Source: JAGFIY01 sp964499285
GTDB lineage: Bacteria; Bacteroidota; Ignavibacteria; Ignavibacteriales; Melioribacteraceae
Direction: 5' to 3'
NCBI GenBank assembly: GCA_964499285.1
Contig: CAZCLA010000001.1
Location: 1-64,000, forward strand
Length of the DNA: 64,000 nt
Shown here: positions 34,772 to 44,197 of the stretch, piece after piece
Position numbering within the stretch: position 1 is the stretch's first letter
Layout: each line of letters opens with the position of its first letter
Made by a program: the position numbers and the translations under genes
Notes under the pieces: model-generated
What the model saw: the letters and a program-made list of their open reading frames with translations, nothing else
Database searches by the model: none
Told to the model about the DNA's origin: nothing

Positions 34772-36670
34772 GTGGTTGTTCGGCGAAAAAAAGGTATGCG
34801 AGTAAATTACCCCATTATTTTTCTTAGTGGATTGGTTTTACTTGTAGCTTGTCTTTTAGTCTACTTAATCATTCTTAAGGGCGTTTACGGCAACTATGAA
34901 ATTGATGAAATACTTCCGACGAAAAAGAATATCGACTATGTTCTATCAGCCGGTGATAAGGAAGTAGCTATTCTCTATTCCGAGTACACACAAAATTTAC
35001 TCGGTGATGAATCAACTTGGCTAAGCGATAATATTGATACTTGGGAAACCTTTCTAAAATCACATAAAAAGAACTATAAAATTATCGGCGATCAAACAAT
35101 TGAGCGAGGAGAGTTTTTCGACTATGGAATTCTTGTGCTTCCCGGTTCAAAATCACTTAGTGATAGACAACTAATTCAGATCAAAAAATATCTTGAAGCC
35201 GGAGGAAGCGTTTTCGCAACGAGCGGAACTGCTACTTATTCCGACGAGGCAAAATGGCGAGGTTGGGATTTCTTTACGGAAGTATATGGTATGAAATTTA
35301 CCAAAGAACTAGATAGAACTGAGTTTAAACGAATACATACATTAAGAGGAAATTTGCCACTAACTGGTGGGATTCCAACAGGATATACTCTTGACATTGC
35401 AACTTGGGATAGACCTATTTATGCTGAGATACTAGAACCAAGAACTGTTCAAGTTAGTTATTGGTACGATTTTCGTCGTGAGATGGGTTTAGTCCGTGAA
35501 GAAATTAGTAAAAGTGCAGGAATAGCTTACGGTACTTACGGTAAAGGAAGATTTGTTTGGTTTGGGTTTGAATTAAACTCAGTAATTGGTAAACAAGAAG
35601 ATTATATTTTCTTTGACCGGTTGTTTATCAACTCAGTACATTGGCTTACTTATCAACCGACGGGTTATGTGAAAGATTGGCCCGCACCTTATGAAGCCGC
35701 TGCAATTTTTACACCTACATTAACTGAAGAGATTTATAATGTTAATAATCTACTCGGAATTTTAAATAGAAATAAATATCCCGCAACTTTTTTTGTTGAC
35801 CCTTATGTTGCAGCACAACATCCATCATTAATTAAATCTCTTTCGAAATACGGTGATTTTGGTGCAATAGTGGATGTAGGTTATCTTGAATTTATTGGTG
35901 ATACCTTGTCTAAACTTTATCAGCAGGATGTGCAATATTCGTCGGTTGTGGTCGGAAGTGATACTCTTGGTAAAATTACAAATACGAGGGTAAAGGGTAT
36001 CATGCCTCTCTTCGGCTTTTATGATGAAAATACACTTCAAGCATTATCTTCTGCCGGGATGGAGTTTGTTATCACGGATTCGTTAACGGACAGATCGGTT
36101 CCCGAAAAACTTATTAGAGGCGATAATAATCTTCTCGGAATAACAATTACTTCGAGGGATGATAAAAAAATTATCGGTGAGTATGGCTTAACCGATCTTA
36201 ATTTTCAGCGATATACTTATGAAGAAGATATTGACAGACTTCTCTTTGAAGGCGGACTTTATGTTCTTAAGGTTCATACGGATTATCAATTGAAAGCAGA
36301 ATATGCTCCAGTGATAAACGACGTTATGAAGTATCTTCGAGAAAAAAATGTTTGGGTTACTTCAATTCAAGAACTTAAAGAGTGGTGGTTCAAAAGAGGC
36401 GGAATCGAAATTAGATATGAAACTCGGAGTAAAAGACGCATTGTTGTTGAAGTATCAAACCCAAAAGAACGAAACACCGATGATTTTGTTGTTCAGGTCA
36501 ATATGAACAAACCGGTAAAAAATATTGAAATTAGCTCCGATATCATCAACACAAAAATCCCGGAATTTCAATTTGATCCAAACTCAAATGTTCTTTATTT
36601 ATTTATCGAAGATCTAAAGCCGGGGGATTCAAGACTGCTATTAATCGATTTCGAAAATGTTGGTACGTAA
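34772..36670 (+). CDS. Membrane-anchored GATase-like plus degenerate NodB (deacetylase-fold) protein
   Basis: A 632-residue protein anchored by an N-terminal helix (~14-37). Residues ~55-290 have a class I glutamine-amidotransferase/flavodoxin-like fold (YGILVLPGSKSLSD, YLEAGGSVFATSG) without the nucleophilic Cys. Residues ~300-525 follow the polysaccharide deacetylase (NodB) fold: PATFFVDPYVA, GIMPLFGFYDENTLQALSSAGMEF and LKVHTDYQLKAEY fit its strands. The metal-binding TFDD and HxxxH motifs are replaced (FTPTLTEE, FGAIVDVGYLEF), so deacetylation is unlikely. The last ~100 residues are beta-sandwich-like. PelA has a broadly similar order without being this protein. The GTG start is set by GAGGG seven bases upstream. 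A paralogue follows. Confidence 0.65.
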   Translation: MVVRRKKGMRVNYPIIFLSGLVLLVACLLVYLIILKGVYGNYEIDEILPTKKNIDYVLSAGDKEVAILYSEYTQNLLGDESTWLSDNIDTWETFLKSHKKNYKIIGDQTIERGEFFDYGILVLPGSKSLSDRQLIQIKKYLEAGGSVFATSGTATYSDEAKWRGWDFFTEVYGMKFTKELDRTEFKRIHTLRGNLPLTGGIPTGYTLDIATWDRPIYAEILEPRTVQVSYWYDFRREMGLVREEISKSAGIAYGTYGKGRFVWFGFELNSVIGKQEDYIFFDRLFINSVHWLTYQPTGYVKDWPAPYEAAAIFTPTLTEEIYNVNNLLGILNRNKYPATFFVDPYVAAQHPSLIKSLSKYGDFGAIVDVGYLEFIGDTLSKLYQQDVQYSSVVVGSDTLGKITNTRVKGIMPLFGFYDENTLQALSSAGMEFVITDSLTDRSVPEKLIRGDNNLLGITITSRDDKKIIGEYGLTDLNFQRYTYEEDIDRLLFEGGLYVLKVHTDYQLKAEYAPVINDVMKYLREKNVWVTSIQELKEWWFKRGGIEIRYETRSKRRIVVEVSNPKERNTDDFVVQVNMNKPVKNIEISSDIINTKIPEFQFDPNSNVLYLFIEDLKPGDSRLLLIDFENVGT

Positions 36671-36739
36671 TCTCTCTTAGCGAACTGACGTAACAATAAT
36701 CGGCTTAAAGTAATATGTGTATATACCGGGTATCAGAAT

Positions 36740-38428
36740 ATGAAAAAATTTTTTCTATACATAGTACTTGTAATATTATTTTCGGGCAATTTTATATTTC
36801 CTTCAGACACAAAAATACTCCTCGTTAATCCAACAACAACAAAATCTGTTTTCGACAATCTTAATACACCTTATAAATCCTACTTTGAGGAATGGAAAGA
36901 TTTGTTATTCCGCAATGGATATGAGTTTGAAGTAATTAATGATGATGAAATTGATAACGAACTAGACGAAAGATATTCTCTGTTAATTGCCTTTGATGTT
37001 TTATGTGTTGACAACTCAGCTTTTGATGAAATAAAATATTTCTTTGAAAAAGGAGGCAATCTTTTAATCAACGGTGAATTTGGACGAATGGATAGATACG
37101 GTATTCCGTTTACCAATAATCTTTTCAATTCAATTTTTGGTTTTGAGTATTACAAGAATGATTTTCGACCAGGCATGAATTACCTACTCTCACTTAAAGC
37201 CAAACAGCCCGTAAACAGTGGTTTGGAATTCGGATATGTGACAAACTTTAACGATAATTTTATACCCTTAACAATTCGTTCAGAAAAAAATGATATCGAA
37301 AATCTTGGTAACTGGCAGACAAATTTAGAAGTTTTTCAAGGTTACAATCCGTATTCAAAATATCCCGGATTCATTAAAGGAAAAATAAATCACGGAAAAT
37401 TTTATTGGTTTGGTTTTCAGAGCTTTGATCCATTAAATAGTTCTAATAACAACAAAAATTTGGAAAAGTTATACCTCAACGCATTAAAGGATTTGCTTGC
37501 CAAATCTGTGGTTTCGATCAGTCCTTGGCCTGACGCAAAAAATTCTGCTGTTGCTCTTCAGTTGAATAATTTTGAAGAAGAACTAGTAAATTATTTCACG
37601 AACAATAAAATTGATTTTGATTTGGTTGTGACACCTTTTTCCGACTCGAATATGAATTTGAAAAATCACAGGAATCTGACACTTGATATCTCCGAAAAAT
37701 TTTTCTCCGCAGATAAATTTAAAACTACAATCGCAGCTTATAAAAACTATTTTGAATCATCGTTCGGCTCTAATCCCAGCACCGTGTTTCTGAATACGAC
37801 TTTATTAAATCCGGGTAACATAAAAATACTAGCTGATGAAGGATTCGAAGCAATGTATTGTGAGTGTAAAAGTTTACTTAATGAAAACTATTATAGCCTT
37901 GTTGATGGGAGTATGATCCTAACTCCGCTCGTAATTGATGCTTCGGTTACGGTCAAAGAATTTTCATTGGATGATTGTGACGAGTTTATGATTTTTGCAA
38001 AGAATTTATTCACTAAAATTGATGAAGAAGGACTTTATTTTAATTTATCCATCCCGCGGAGCACTTTTAAAAATTGTGATTATAAAACTGAGATTTTAAG
38101 AGCAATTTCTTATTTTAATCAGAATAATTCATGGATTACAAGTTCACAAGAGATTTTCGGAAGGTTGAACGCTCACCGGAATATGTATGTTTCGGAAAAG
38201 AAGCATAACTCTTCCAAATATACTCTCGTGATAAAAAATTACGGTGATAAAACCGTGGATGATGTAACCTTAGTTTCAAATAAAGTTCTTAACTTTTTTA
38301 CGATCTCAAATTTATCACAGATTAAAAGAGATTTCATTGATGCTTTCGGCAATAGGATTATTGTGATAAAATCCGTTAAAAAAGGAGAGTCGCTTGAATT
38401 GGTTTTTGAAAATTCCGGTAATTATTGA
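36740..38428 (+). CDS. Periplasmic paralogue of the GATase-like/NodB-like protein
   Basis: A 562-residue exported protein (signal peptide core FFLYIVLVILFSGNFIF). It follows the same plan as the preceding gene product: an N-terminal GATase/flavodoxin-like domain (YSLLIAFDVLCVDNSAFD, YFFEKGGNLLINGEFG), a region ending WFGFQSFDPL that parallels WFGFELNSV in the paralogue, a NodB-like barrel with no recognisable metal ligands, a WITSSQE segment matching WVTSIQE, and a C-terminal beta-domain. It diverges more and lacks the membrane anchor. It is probably a tandem duplicate that works with its neighbour at the periplasmic side of polysaccharide synthesis. No enzymatic activity can be claimed. Confidence 0.6.
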   Translation: MKKFFLYIVLVILFSGNFIFPSDTKILLVNPTTTKSVFDNLNTPYKSYFEEWKDLLFRNGYEFEVINDDEIDNELDERYSLLIAFDVLCVDNSAFDEIKYFFEKGGNLLINGEFGRMDRYGIPFTNNLFNSIFGFEYYKNDFRPGMNYLLSLKAKQPVNSGLEFGYVTNFNDNFIPLTIRSEKNDIENLGNWQTNLEVFQGYNPYSKYPGFIKGKINHGKFYWFGFQSFDPLNSSNNNKNLEKLYLNALKDLLAKSVVSISPWPDAKNSAVALQLNNFEEELVNYFTNNKIDFDLVVTPFSDSNMNLKNHRNLTLDISEKFFSADKFKTTIAAYKNYFESSFGSNPSTVFLNTTLLNPGNIKILADEGFEAMYCECKSLLNENYYSLVDGSMILTPLVIDASVTVKEFSLDDCDEFMIFAKNLFTKIDEEGLYFNLSIPRSTFKNCDYKTEILRAISYFNQNNSWITSSQEIFGRLNAHRNMYVSEKKHNSSKYTLVIKNYGDKTVDDVTLVSNKVLNFFTISNLSQIKRDFIDAFGNRIIVIKSVKKGESLELVFENSGNY

Positions 38429-38440
38429 TTTATCACACCT

Positions 38441-40285
38441 ATGGTGATTAGATATATGAACAAACTATATTCATTTATTCGAATTCTGCTTCTGTTCACT
38501 GGGATTATAATGTTCGGGTGTGTTGAATCCGGAGTTGATAATCCTAATGATAAAGTGACAATAACTCTATTGGATCCCACAACCGGAGACACTGTGCAGG
38601 TGGGAAGTAATTTTATCACTTATGACATAAAAAATCCGGCTCGAAAGGAATTAAAGCAGTTTGAGGTCATTATTAATAACGGTGATTTTGTGGAGATATT
38701 TGAAGCAGAAGGAAACACCAACGAAACTCCATTATATCTAAACATTGATTCGTCATTGCTATTTACTCGAATAAGTTATTTTGTAAACGTAGCTACTGAG
38801 GAAAATAAGTACACTACAAGTGAAGTACAGGAAAGAATTTATGTTCAGGAAAATACAAGTCCGCCAAGAGCTCCGGTGAATCTGCGACTCACAAAATTGG
38901 ACGGAAGTGCTACGACTTTTTCCGTGAATCTTGAATGGGACGATAGTTCCGATAACGAATCCAACTTTGAACTTTGGAGAAAAGAGGGTGCTGATGGAAG
39001 TTACGGCACAACTCCTTATAAAATCTTTCCGGCGAACACTCAACGCACAAACGATGATGGACTTTCAAGATTTATAACTTATTACTATAAAGTTTCAGCA
39101 AAAAATAAATTTGGCAGGTCCGATTTTACAAATGAAGTCAGCACTGCCGATGATCCCGATGATGCACCAACCGATCTTACAGCGGTTGCACTTGGGGCAA
39201 CTAAAGTTCAGTTAAATTGGGAGGATAATCCTATACCAAAGCTTGGCTATCGAATTCAACGTTCAAGTTTAACCAACACTGATTATAGACAAATAGCAAT
39301 TGTTTCGAATAAGGAATATTTGGATGAGGGTTTGACTGCTAATACAACCTACAGTTATCGTGTCCAATCATTCACAAGTACATCGGAAAGTGAATGGTCA
39401 ACGCCGGCAAATGTGACAACACTTCCGGAAGATATTCCTCCTCCAAAAAATTTAACGGCAACTTTTGACAGTACCGCAAGAAACGTTGTACTGGAATGGA
39501 AGGATGATACTTTTTATGAGAATGGTACGTTCATCGAAAGAAAAAGAGGAGCAAGCGGCGCCTACACTGAAATTGCAGAAGTCGATGCAAACGTAACAAC
39601 ATTTACTGATAATACAGTTGTTGCCGGCAATACTTATTATTATAGAGCCAGACATTATACAACTTATGATTTCTATACAGATTATTCAAATGAAGCTGTT
39701 GTAATTGTTCCCGAACTTCCGCCCAATGCTCCGACAAATCTGAGGATTTCGGAAGTCGACCCTAATTTATACTTACTGAATTGGGAGGATAATTCAAGTG
39801 ATGAAGACGGCTTCCAATTGTGGAGGCAAGATGGTGTGAACGATGAATTTTTCCTTTATAAATCTTATCCTCCAAACACAATTGCCGATAATGTGATTCT
39901 GCCGGATAACGGACTTACATACTACTTCAAAGTTCGTTCTTATAGAGGTGAATTGACCTCCGATTTTTCGAATACTGTTGGCACTGACGGAACATCAGGT
40001 TCGGACAGAATCATTTTAACTTCAGAATCAAGACCCAATAATTCAATATTACTTAAGTGGACGGATATTGTTGAGCCTAAATTGGGATTCAGCCTTGAAA
40101 GGAAATTAAGCTGGCAGCAGGATTCCGAATATCAGGTCGTAAAGCAAACCGGACCAAATACATTCGAATATATCGATGAAGGACTGAATTTTGGAGTAAC
40201 TTATACCTATAGAATTAGGGCGATTTTTAATCAAGGATATTCAGAATATTCCGATCCTGTTACTCAAACACCAGGAGCAAAATAA
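38441..40285 (+). CDS. FN3-repeat lipoprotein in exopolysaccharide cluster
   Basis: A 614-residue lipoprotein. The signal sequence (IRILLLFTGIIMFGC) ends in a plausible lipobox, giving a lipidated Cys near residue 27. After an N-terminal Ig-like segment (~35-145) there are five FN3-type domains, each starting with a phrase like APVNLRLTKLDG, APTDLTAVALGA, PPKNLTATFD or APTNLRISEVD and containing a YYYKVSA- or YSYRVQS-like strand. Such domains often bind carbohydrate chains or other proteins. It is 12 bases after the second NodB-like gene and 1 base before the sensor gene. An alternative ATG at 38456 would give a shorter signal-peptide start. Likely role: outer-membrane or periplasmic surface accessory; not demonstrated. 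Confidence 0.75.
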   Translation: MVIRYMNKLYSFIRILLLFTGIIMFGCVESGVDNPNDKVTITLLDPTTGDTVQVGSNFITYDIKNPARKELKQFEVIINNGDFVEIFEAEGNTNETPLYLNIDSSLLFTRISYFVNVATEENKYTTSEVQERIYVQENTSPPRAPVNLRLTKLDGSATTFSVNLEWDDSSDNESNFELWRKEGADGSYGTTPYKIFPANTQRTNDDGLSRFITYYYKVSAKNKFGRSDFTNEVSTADDPDDAPTDLTAVALGATKVQLNWEDNPIPKLGYRIQRSSLTNTDYRQIAIVSNKEYLDEGLTANTTYSYRVQSFTSTSESEWSTPANVTTLPEDIPPPKNLTATFDSTARNVVLEWKDDTFYENGTFIERKRGASGAYTEIAEVDANVTTFTDNTVVAGNTYYYRARHYTTYDFYTDYSNEAVVIVPELPPNAPTNLRISEVDPNLYLLNWEDNSSDEDGFQLWRQDGVNDEFFLYKSYPPNTIADNVILPDNGLTYYFKVRSYRGELTSDFSNTVGTDGTSGSDRIILTSESRPNNSILLKWTDIVEPKLGFSLERKLSWQQDSEYQVVKQTGPNTFEYIDEGLNFGVTYTYRIRAIFNQGYSEYSDPVTQTPGAK

Positions 40286-40286
40286 G

Positions 40287-43200
40287 ATGTTATTAGATCC
40301 AAATATAGAGCAAATATTTTCTCATAATCTATCTGAGCCATCATTTATTGTTGATGCTGATTTTAAATTAAGAAAATATAATGAGGCGGCTAAAAATCTG
40401 ATTACTGAAATAAATGAAGGTGAGAACTTTTTGGGTTATTTCTCTGGTTCATCAATTCAGACATTGGAAAGACTTTTGCTAGAATCTAAGAATTATTTGA
40501 AAACAATAACTGAAGAAGCAGAAATTACTTTCAGAAATACAAAAAGTACGGATCATTCTAAGGTAATCATCACTCCGATAACTGTAGATAATTCTCAAAA
40601 TTTTATAATCTCATTTACTATGTTGGATGGAAAATCGATTAACGAAAAAACTGTTTCACAATTAAAAATGACAGGATCGATCGAACTTGAAAGTTTAACT
40701 AATAAAGAAATTCTTGAAATTGTTGCGGATATTAAAGCATCTTTTCCATTTACTTTGGTTGATAAAAAGCGGATAAGAAAAAAAATTGATGAACTGAAAT
40801 GTCCATTTTGGATAAAGATGCCTGATGCAAAATATGTTATTGTAAACAAATTATTTGCTTCTGTTTTTAATCTTAAGCAAGAGCAACTTGAAAACAAAAG
40901 CGAAGCAGAACTTCTACCTGCATATTTATCCCAGTTTTATAATGCTATAAATTCTTATATAAAGGAAACTTCACAAGGAATACGTTACAACGGTATCGGC
41001 AGTTTGGAAAAGCAGTTTGGTAAAAAAGTTGTAATAACTGAAATTCCGTTATTAGACTTGAACAAAGAAGTTATTGCAATGATCGGATTTGCAAAACCGG
41101 AAACGGAATTATTTGCCTCATCAAAGCCAATTGATGCCGGGATCACTTTGTTAATTCAATTAAACATTCCGTACATTGTCATCAATAATGAATTATCCAT
41201 TGCTTCGGTAAGTAAACAATACTCTGAAATTTTTGAATTAGATCAAACGCAAAAATTTGAAGGAACTGATTTAAAACTGATTACTGATTCTGATCTATTT
41301 AAGAAAATTAAACTGCACATTGAAAATAGAAAATATGATGTGGATATCTGGCATACTTTCTCGGTAAATGATAAACTAAAAAAAATGAGAATCAAAATTA
41401 CCGAAATTTCAGATTCCGTAAGAAAAAATCAGTATATCCTAGCCTTTATGGAAATTACTGATATCAGTAGCAAAAAATCATCGAAAGAAAACATGTACGA
41501 ACTACTTATGAAGAATACACTTGAAGCAGTTTTTGTTTATGAAGTTGAAAATCTAAAATTTCTTGATGTGAACGATGCCGCATTAAAATTGTACGGCTAT
41601 AAACGTGATGAATTCTTACAGATGGATTTAACGGATTTGTATGCTCCGGAAGATATTCAAACTCTTCTTGAAAGTTCTAATAAAAAATCGAAAGAAGGAG
41701 AATTTACCGGACCCTGGCGTCACAAGAAAAAGGACGGTACTTCCGTGCTTGTGGAAATAAGCAAAGTATCCACTAATTATAACAATAAAGCAAGTCAACT
41801 AAATGTTATTCGCAACGTAACTAAAAACGTCGAAAACAAAAAGGAACTTAATATTTACAAAATATTATTCGACAACACCAGCGATTCAGTTATTTTTACG
41901 GATAAGGATGGATTCATAACCTATTGCAATAAATCTGTTACTGATAGCTTCGGTTTTATTTTTGAAGATCTTAAGGAGCGACCTTTTTTAAGTCTTTTAT
42001 CGGACGGTGACCGCGCAAAAATAAACACAAATGTATTTCATTCAGATGCTAAAGATACACAACAGTTCATAATCAATATGAAGAACGTTAAAGGGGCTTT
42101 GAGTGAGGTTAATCTTGTATCAACACCTCAAATCGGATTTAATAATGAAATTGAATCGTTTTCATTAATTCTGAAAAAACTGAAATCAACCGAAGAAAAT
42201 TCAATGAGACGCTTGGACAAATCCGAAATCACTACCGGAAAATTGGACCCTTCGTTTCTTTCAAATTTGTTTCACGAACTTTTAACCCCGATTAACGTGA
42301 TTGTAGGATTTACTCAAGAACTTATGGAAAGTATTCCTAATCCAAGTGATGACCAAAAAGAAGCCGCATCGATCATTTCGGAAAATCAAAAAGTGCTTCT
42401 CCAAACAATGGATACCGCGGTTGAATATTCTCATATGGAGCAGAATGAAATCCATATTTCATCAGATGAAATAAACTTTGTCGAACTCCTTCCTAACATT
42501 GAGGAAAGCATCAAGAAAACTTTGGAATCGAAAAATGTTGAACTTGATTACAGCAAAATTTCTTCCTCTTTAACTTTTCACTCCGACAAACAGCGTTTCC
42601 TTACCTTGATTTCACTTTTTCTGAAGTTTTCAATTCAGATGACCAAAGAAAAGAAAATTTATCTTTCTGCTTATCCGAGAAGCGAAAATGAATTTATTGT
42701 GAGTGTAAAAGATTCTAAAAGCGGAGTTTCAGCTGGATTGATCAAAAATTTAAGAGAGCTTTTTACTGTTGACGAATCTATTATTCGACATGCTTTTGGT
42801 ATAAGCAGATTTACAATAAGACTTGCCCGGAAACTTGTTGAAATTCTTGCTGATCAAATAGAAGTATTTCACAAAGATAATGAACCGACCGAGTATGCAA
42901 TAGTTTTTCCAGTAAATCTAGAAGTTGAATCCAAAGCAAAAAATTTAGGAAAAACAGTTTCGCTTGCAGAAAAGGAAACGAAAGATTCAGTTAAATTAAA
43001 AGAACAGAAAGATGAAGTGCAAAAAGAGAAATCTGTTCAGGCAGCAAGATCTGCTAAAGGAAAATCTGAATCCGCTCAGCCTCAATCGGATACAGAAACT
43101 AAGATTGACAAGCTTGAAGAACTCGATCTTTCAGAACTGAATTGTCTCTGTGTGGAAGATCAGGTTGACTCGCAAATTCTTTTTAAAGTTCAGATGAAAG

Positions 43201-43496
43201 ACTTAAAAAGTGTCGAATTCTGCGCAAGTTTTGAAGAAGCGATTCCGCTTCTAAAATCAAAGAGTTTTAATTTTATTGTGATGGATATAAATCTCCAAGG
43301 AGAGTACAACGGACTTGATGCACTTCATATCTTAAGAAAAATGCCTGCGTATCAGGATGTTCCGGTAATCGCAGTTTCTGCTTATGTCCTTCCCGGTGAT
43401 AAAGCTAAATTTATTGCAGCCGGTTTCAACGATTTTATTTCCAAACCGGTTCTGCATGATAAATTAGTCGATTCGCTTAAACGAATTTTTGCATAA
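40287..43496 (+). CDS. PAS-rich hybrid histidine kinase-like protein with receiver domain, ATP site eroded
   Basis: A 1069-residue soluble protein without membrane helices. Several PAS domains occupy ~1-630; the two clearest are ~400-515 (LEAVFVYEVENLKFLDVNDA) and ~520-630 (SDSVIFTDKDGFITYCN). A HisKA domain follows with H-box LFHELLTPINVIVGF (His ~663). In the HATPase region the N-box Asn is missing (LISLFLKFSIQMT) and the G1 box reads DSKSGVS instead of DxGxG, so ATP binding is doubtful. A charged linker leads to a complete receiver domain from ~950: EDQ, phospho-acceptor Asp in VMDIN (~1000), AVSAY and SKP Lys. It could regulate the cluster as a phospho-receiver rather than as a kinase. 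It closes the eight-gene run. Confidence 0.8.
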   Translation: MLLDPNIEQIFSHNLSEPSFIVDADFKLRKYNEAAKNLITEINEGENFLGYFSGSSIQTLERLLLESKNYLKTITEEAEITFRNTKSTDHSKVIITPITVDNSQNFIISFTMLDGKSINEKTVSQLKMTGSIELESLTNKEILEIVADIKASFPFTLVDKKRIRKKIDELKCPFWIKMPDAKYVIVNKLFASVFNLKQEQLENKSEAELLPAYLSQFYNAINSYIKETSQGIRYNGIGSLEKQFGKKVVITEIPLLDLNKEVIAMIGFAKPETELFASSKPIDAGITLLIQLNIPYIVINNELSIASVSKQYSEIFELDQTQKFEGTDLKLITDSDLFKKIKLHIENRKYDVDIWHTFSVNDKLKKMRIKITEISDSVRKNQYILAFMEITDISSKKSSKENMYELLMKNTLEAVFVYEVENLKFLDVNDAALKLYGYKRDEFLQMDLTDLYAPEDIQTLLESSNKKSKEGEFTGPWRHKKKDGTSVLVEISKVSTNYNNKASQLNVIRNVTKNVENKKELNIYKILFDNTSDSVIFTDKDGFITYCNKSVTDSFGFIFEDLKERPFLSLLSDGDRAKINTNVFHSDAKDTQQFIINMKNVKGALSEVNLVSTPQIGFNNEIESFSLILKKLKSTEENSMRRLDKSEITTGKLDPSFLSNLFHELLTPINVIVGFTQELMESIPNPSDDQKEAASIISENQKVLLQTMDTAVEYSHMEQNEIHISSDEINFVELLPNIEESIKKTLESKNVELDYSKISSSLTFHSDKQRFLTLISLFLKFSIQMTKEKKIYLSAYPRSENEFIVSVKDSKSGVSAGLIKNLRELFTVDESIIRHAFGISRFTIRLARKLVEILADQIEVFHKDNEPTEYAIVFPVNLEVESKAKNLGKTVSLAEKETKDSVKLKEQKDEVQKEKSVQAARSAKGKSESAQPQSDTETKIDKLEELDLSELNCLCVEDQVDSQILFKVQMKDLKSVEFCASFEEAIPLLKSKSFNFIVMDINLQGEYNGLDALHILRKMPAYQDVPVIAVSAYVLPGDKAKFIAAGFNDFISKPVLHDKLVDSLKRIFA

Positions 43497-43545
43497 TCAT
43501 CACTTAAATTTCATCTTGTGAGATGGTGAATATTTTTGTAGATTG

Positions 43546-43565
43546 AACCATACATTTGTATGGTT
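43546..43565. promoter_or_regulatory. Candidate LexA operator (20-bp palindrome) with embedded -7 box
   Basis: AACCATACA and TGTATGGTT are perfect 9-base arms around TT, immediately upstream of lexA. The centre contains TACATTTG (43551-43558), a TAnnTTTG match. This is the expected place for autorepression, with repressor covering the -7 box. No TTG at the usual upstream spacing was seen. Confidence 0.5.
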
Positions 43566-43568
43566 ATT

Positions 43569-44180
43569 ATGAAATCTGATATCACTTTACGTCAAAAGGA
43601 AGTTCTAGAAAAAATAATCGAACACAAAGCAAAATTCGAGATGCCTCCGACACTTGCAGAGTTAGCCGAAAGTCTAAATTTATCCAATAGATCTACTGTT
43701 CAGCAGCATCTAAATTCCTTGGAAAAGAAGGGATATATAAATCGAAATCCAAAATCAGCACGTGGTATTTCAGTAAACATTGAAGACAGAATTTTTTCAC
43801 CCAAACCGGTTTTAGGAGAAGTAGCCGCCGGCAATCCGCTCACAATTTATCCCGACTCTATTGACAATGTACTTCTTCCTTCGATTGCTTATATGCCTAA
43901 GGAATCATTTTTGTTAAAGATAAAAGGGGATAGTTTAAAAGATGCATATATTTTCAGCGGAGATATCGTGATCGTTAATCCAAATTTATTTCCGAAAAAT
44001 GGTAAGCTAGTCGTAGCCGTGTTGGATGATTCTGCTGTTGTTAAAAAGTATTATTTAAATCAAAACAAGATAGAACTTCATTCCGAAAATCCGGAATATA
44101 AACCGATCATTATTTCTAAGACTCATTTTGGATTTAAATTAGTTGGAGTTGTTGTGGGAGTTTACCGGAGATTCCAATAA
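43569..44180 (+). CDS. lexA: LexA repressor (SOS regulator)
   Basis: A 203-residue LexA with the N-terminal winged helix (LRQKEVLEKI, then PPTLAELAESLNLSNRSTVQ recognition region) and a C-terminal S24 self-cleavage domain. The cleavage site is Ala-Gly in GEVAAGNP (A87-G88), the nucleophile Ser is in KGDSLKD (S122) and the general-base Lys is in AVVKKYY (K159). RecA filaments would trigger cleavage after DNA damage. ATG 43569 gives the canonical MKxxxTLRQKE start; the upstream ATG 43560 lies within the operator palindrome. Downstream genes ogt and a GNAT gene follow closely and are probably co-regulated. Confidence 0.93.
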   Translation: MKSDITLRQKEVLEKIIEHKAKFEMPPTLAELAESLNLSNRSTVQQHLNSLEKKGYINRNPKSARGISVNIEDRIFSPKPVLGEVAAGNPLTIYPDSIDNVLLPSIAYMPKESFLLKIKGDSLKDAYIFSGDIVIVNPNLFPKNGKLVVAVLDDSAVVKKYYLNQNKIELHSENPEYKPIIISKTHFGFKLVGVVVGVYRRFQ

Positions 44181-44197
44181 AATTTTTGTGAGGGAAA

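Noticed and set aside
43512..43538. CATCT/AGATG hairpin between the sensor gene and lexA as a terminator
   Set aside because: The stem has only five pairs and the T-run is separated from it, so it was not listed.
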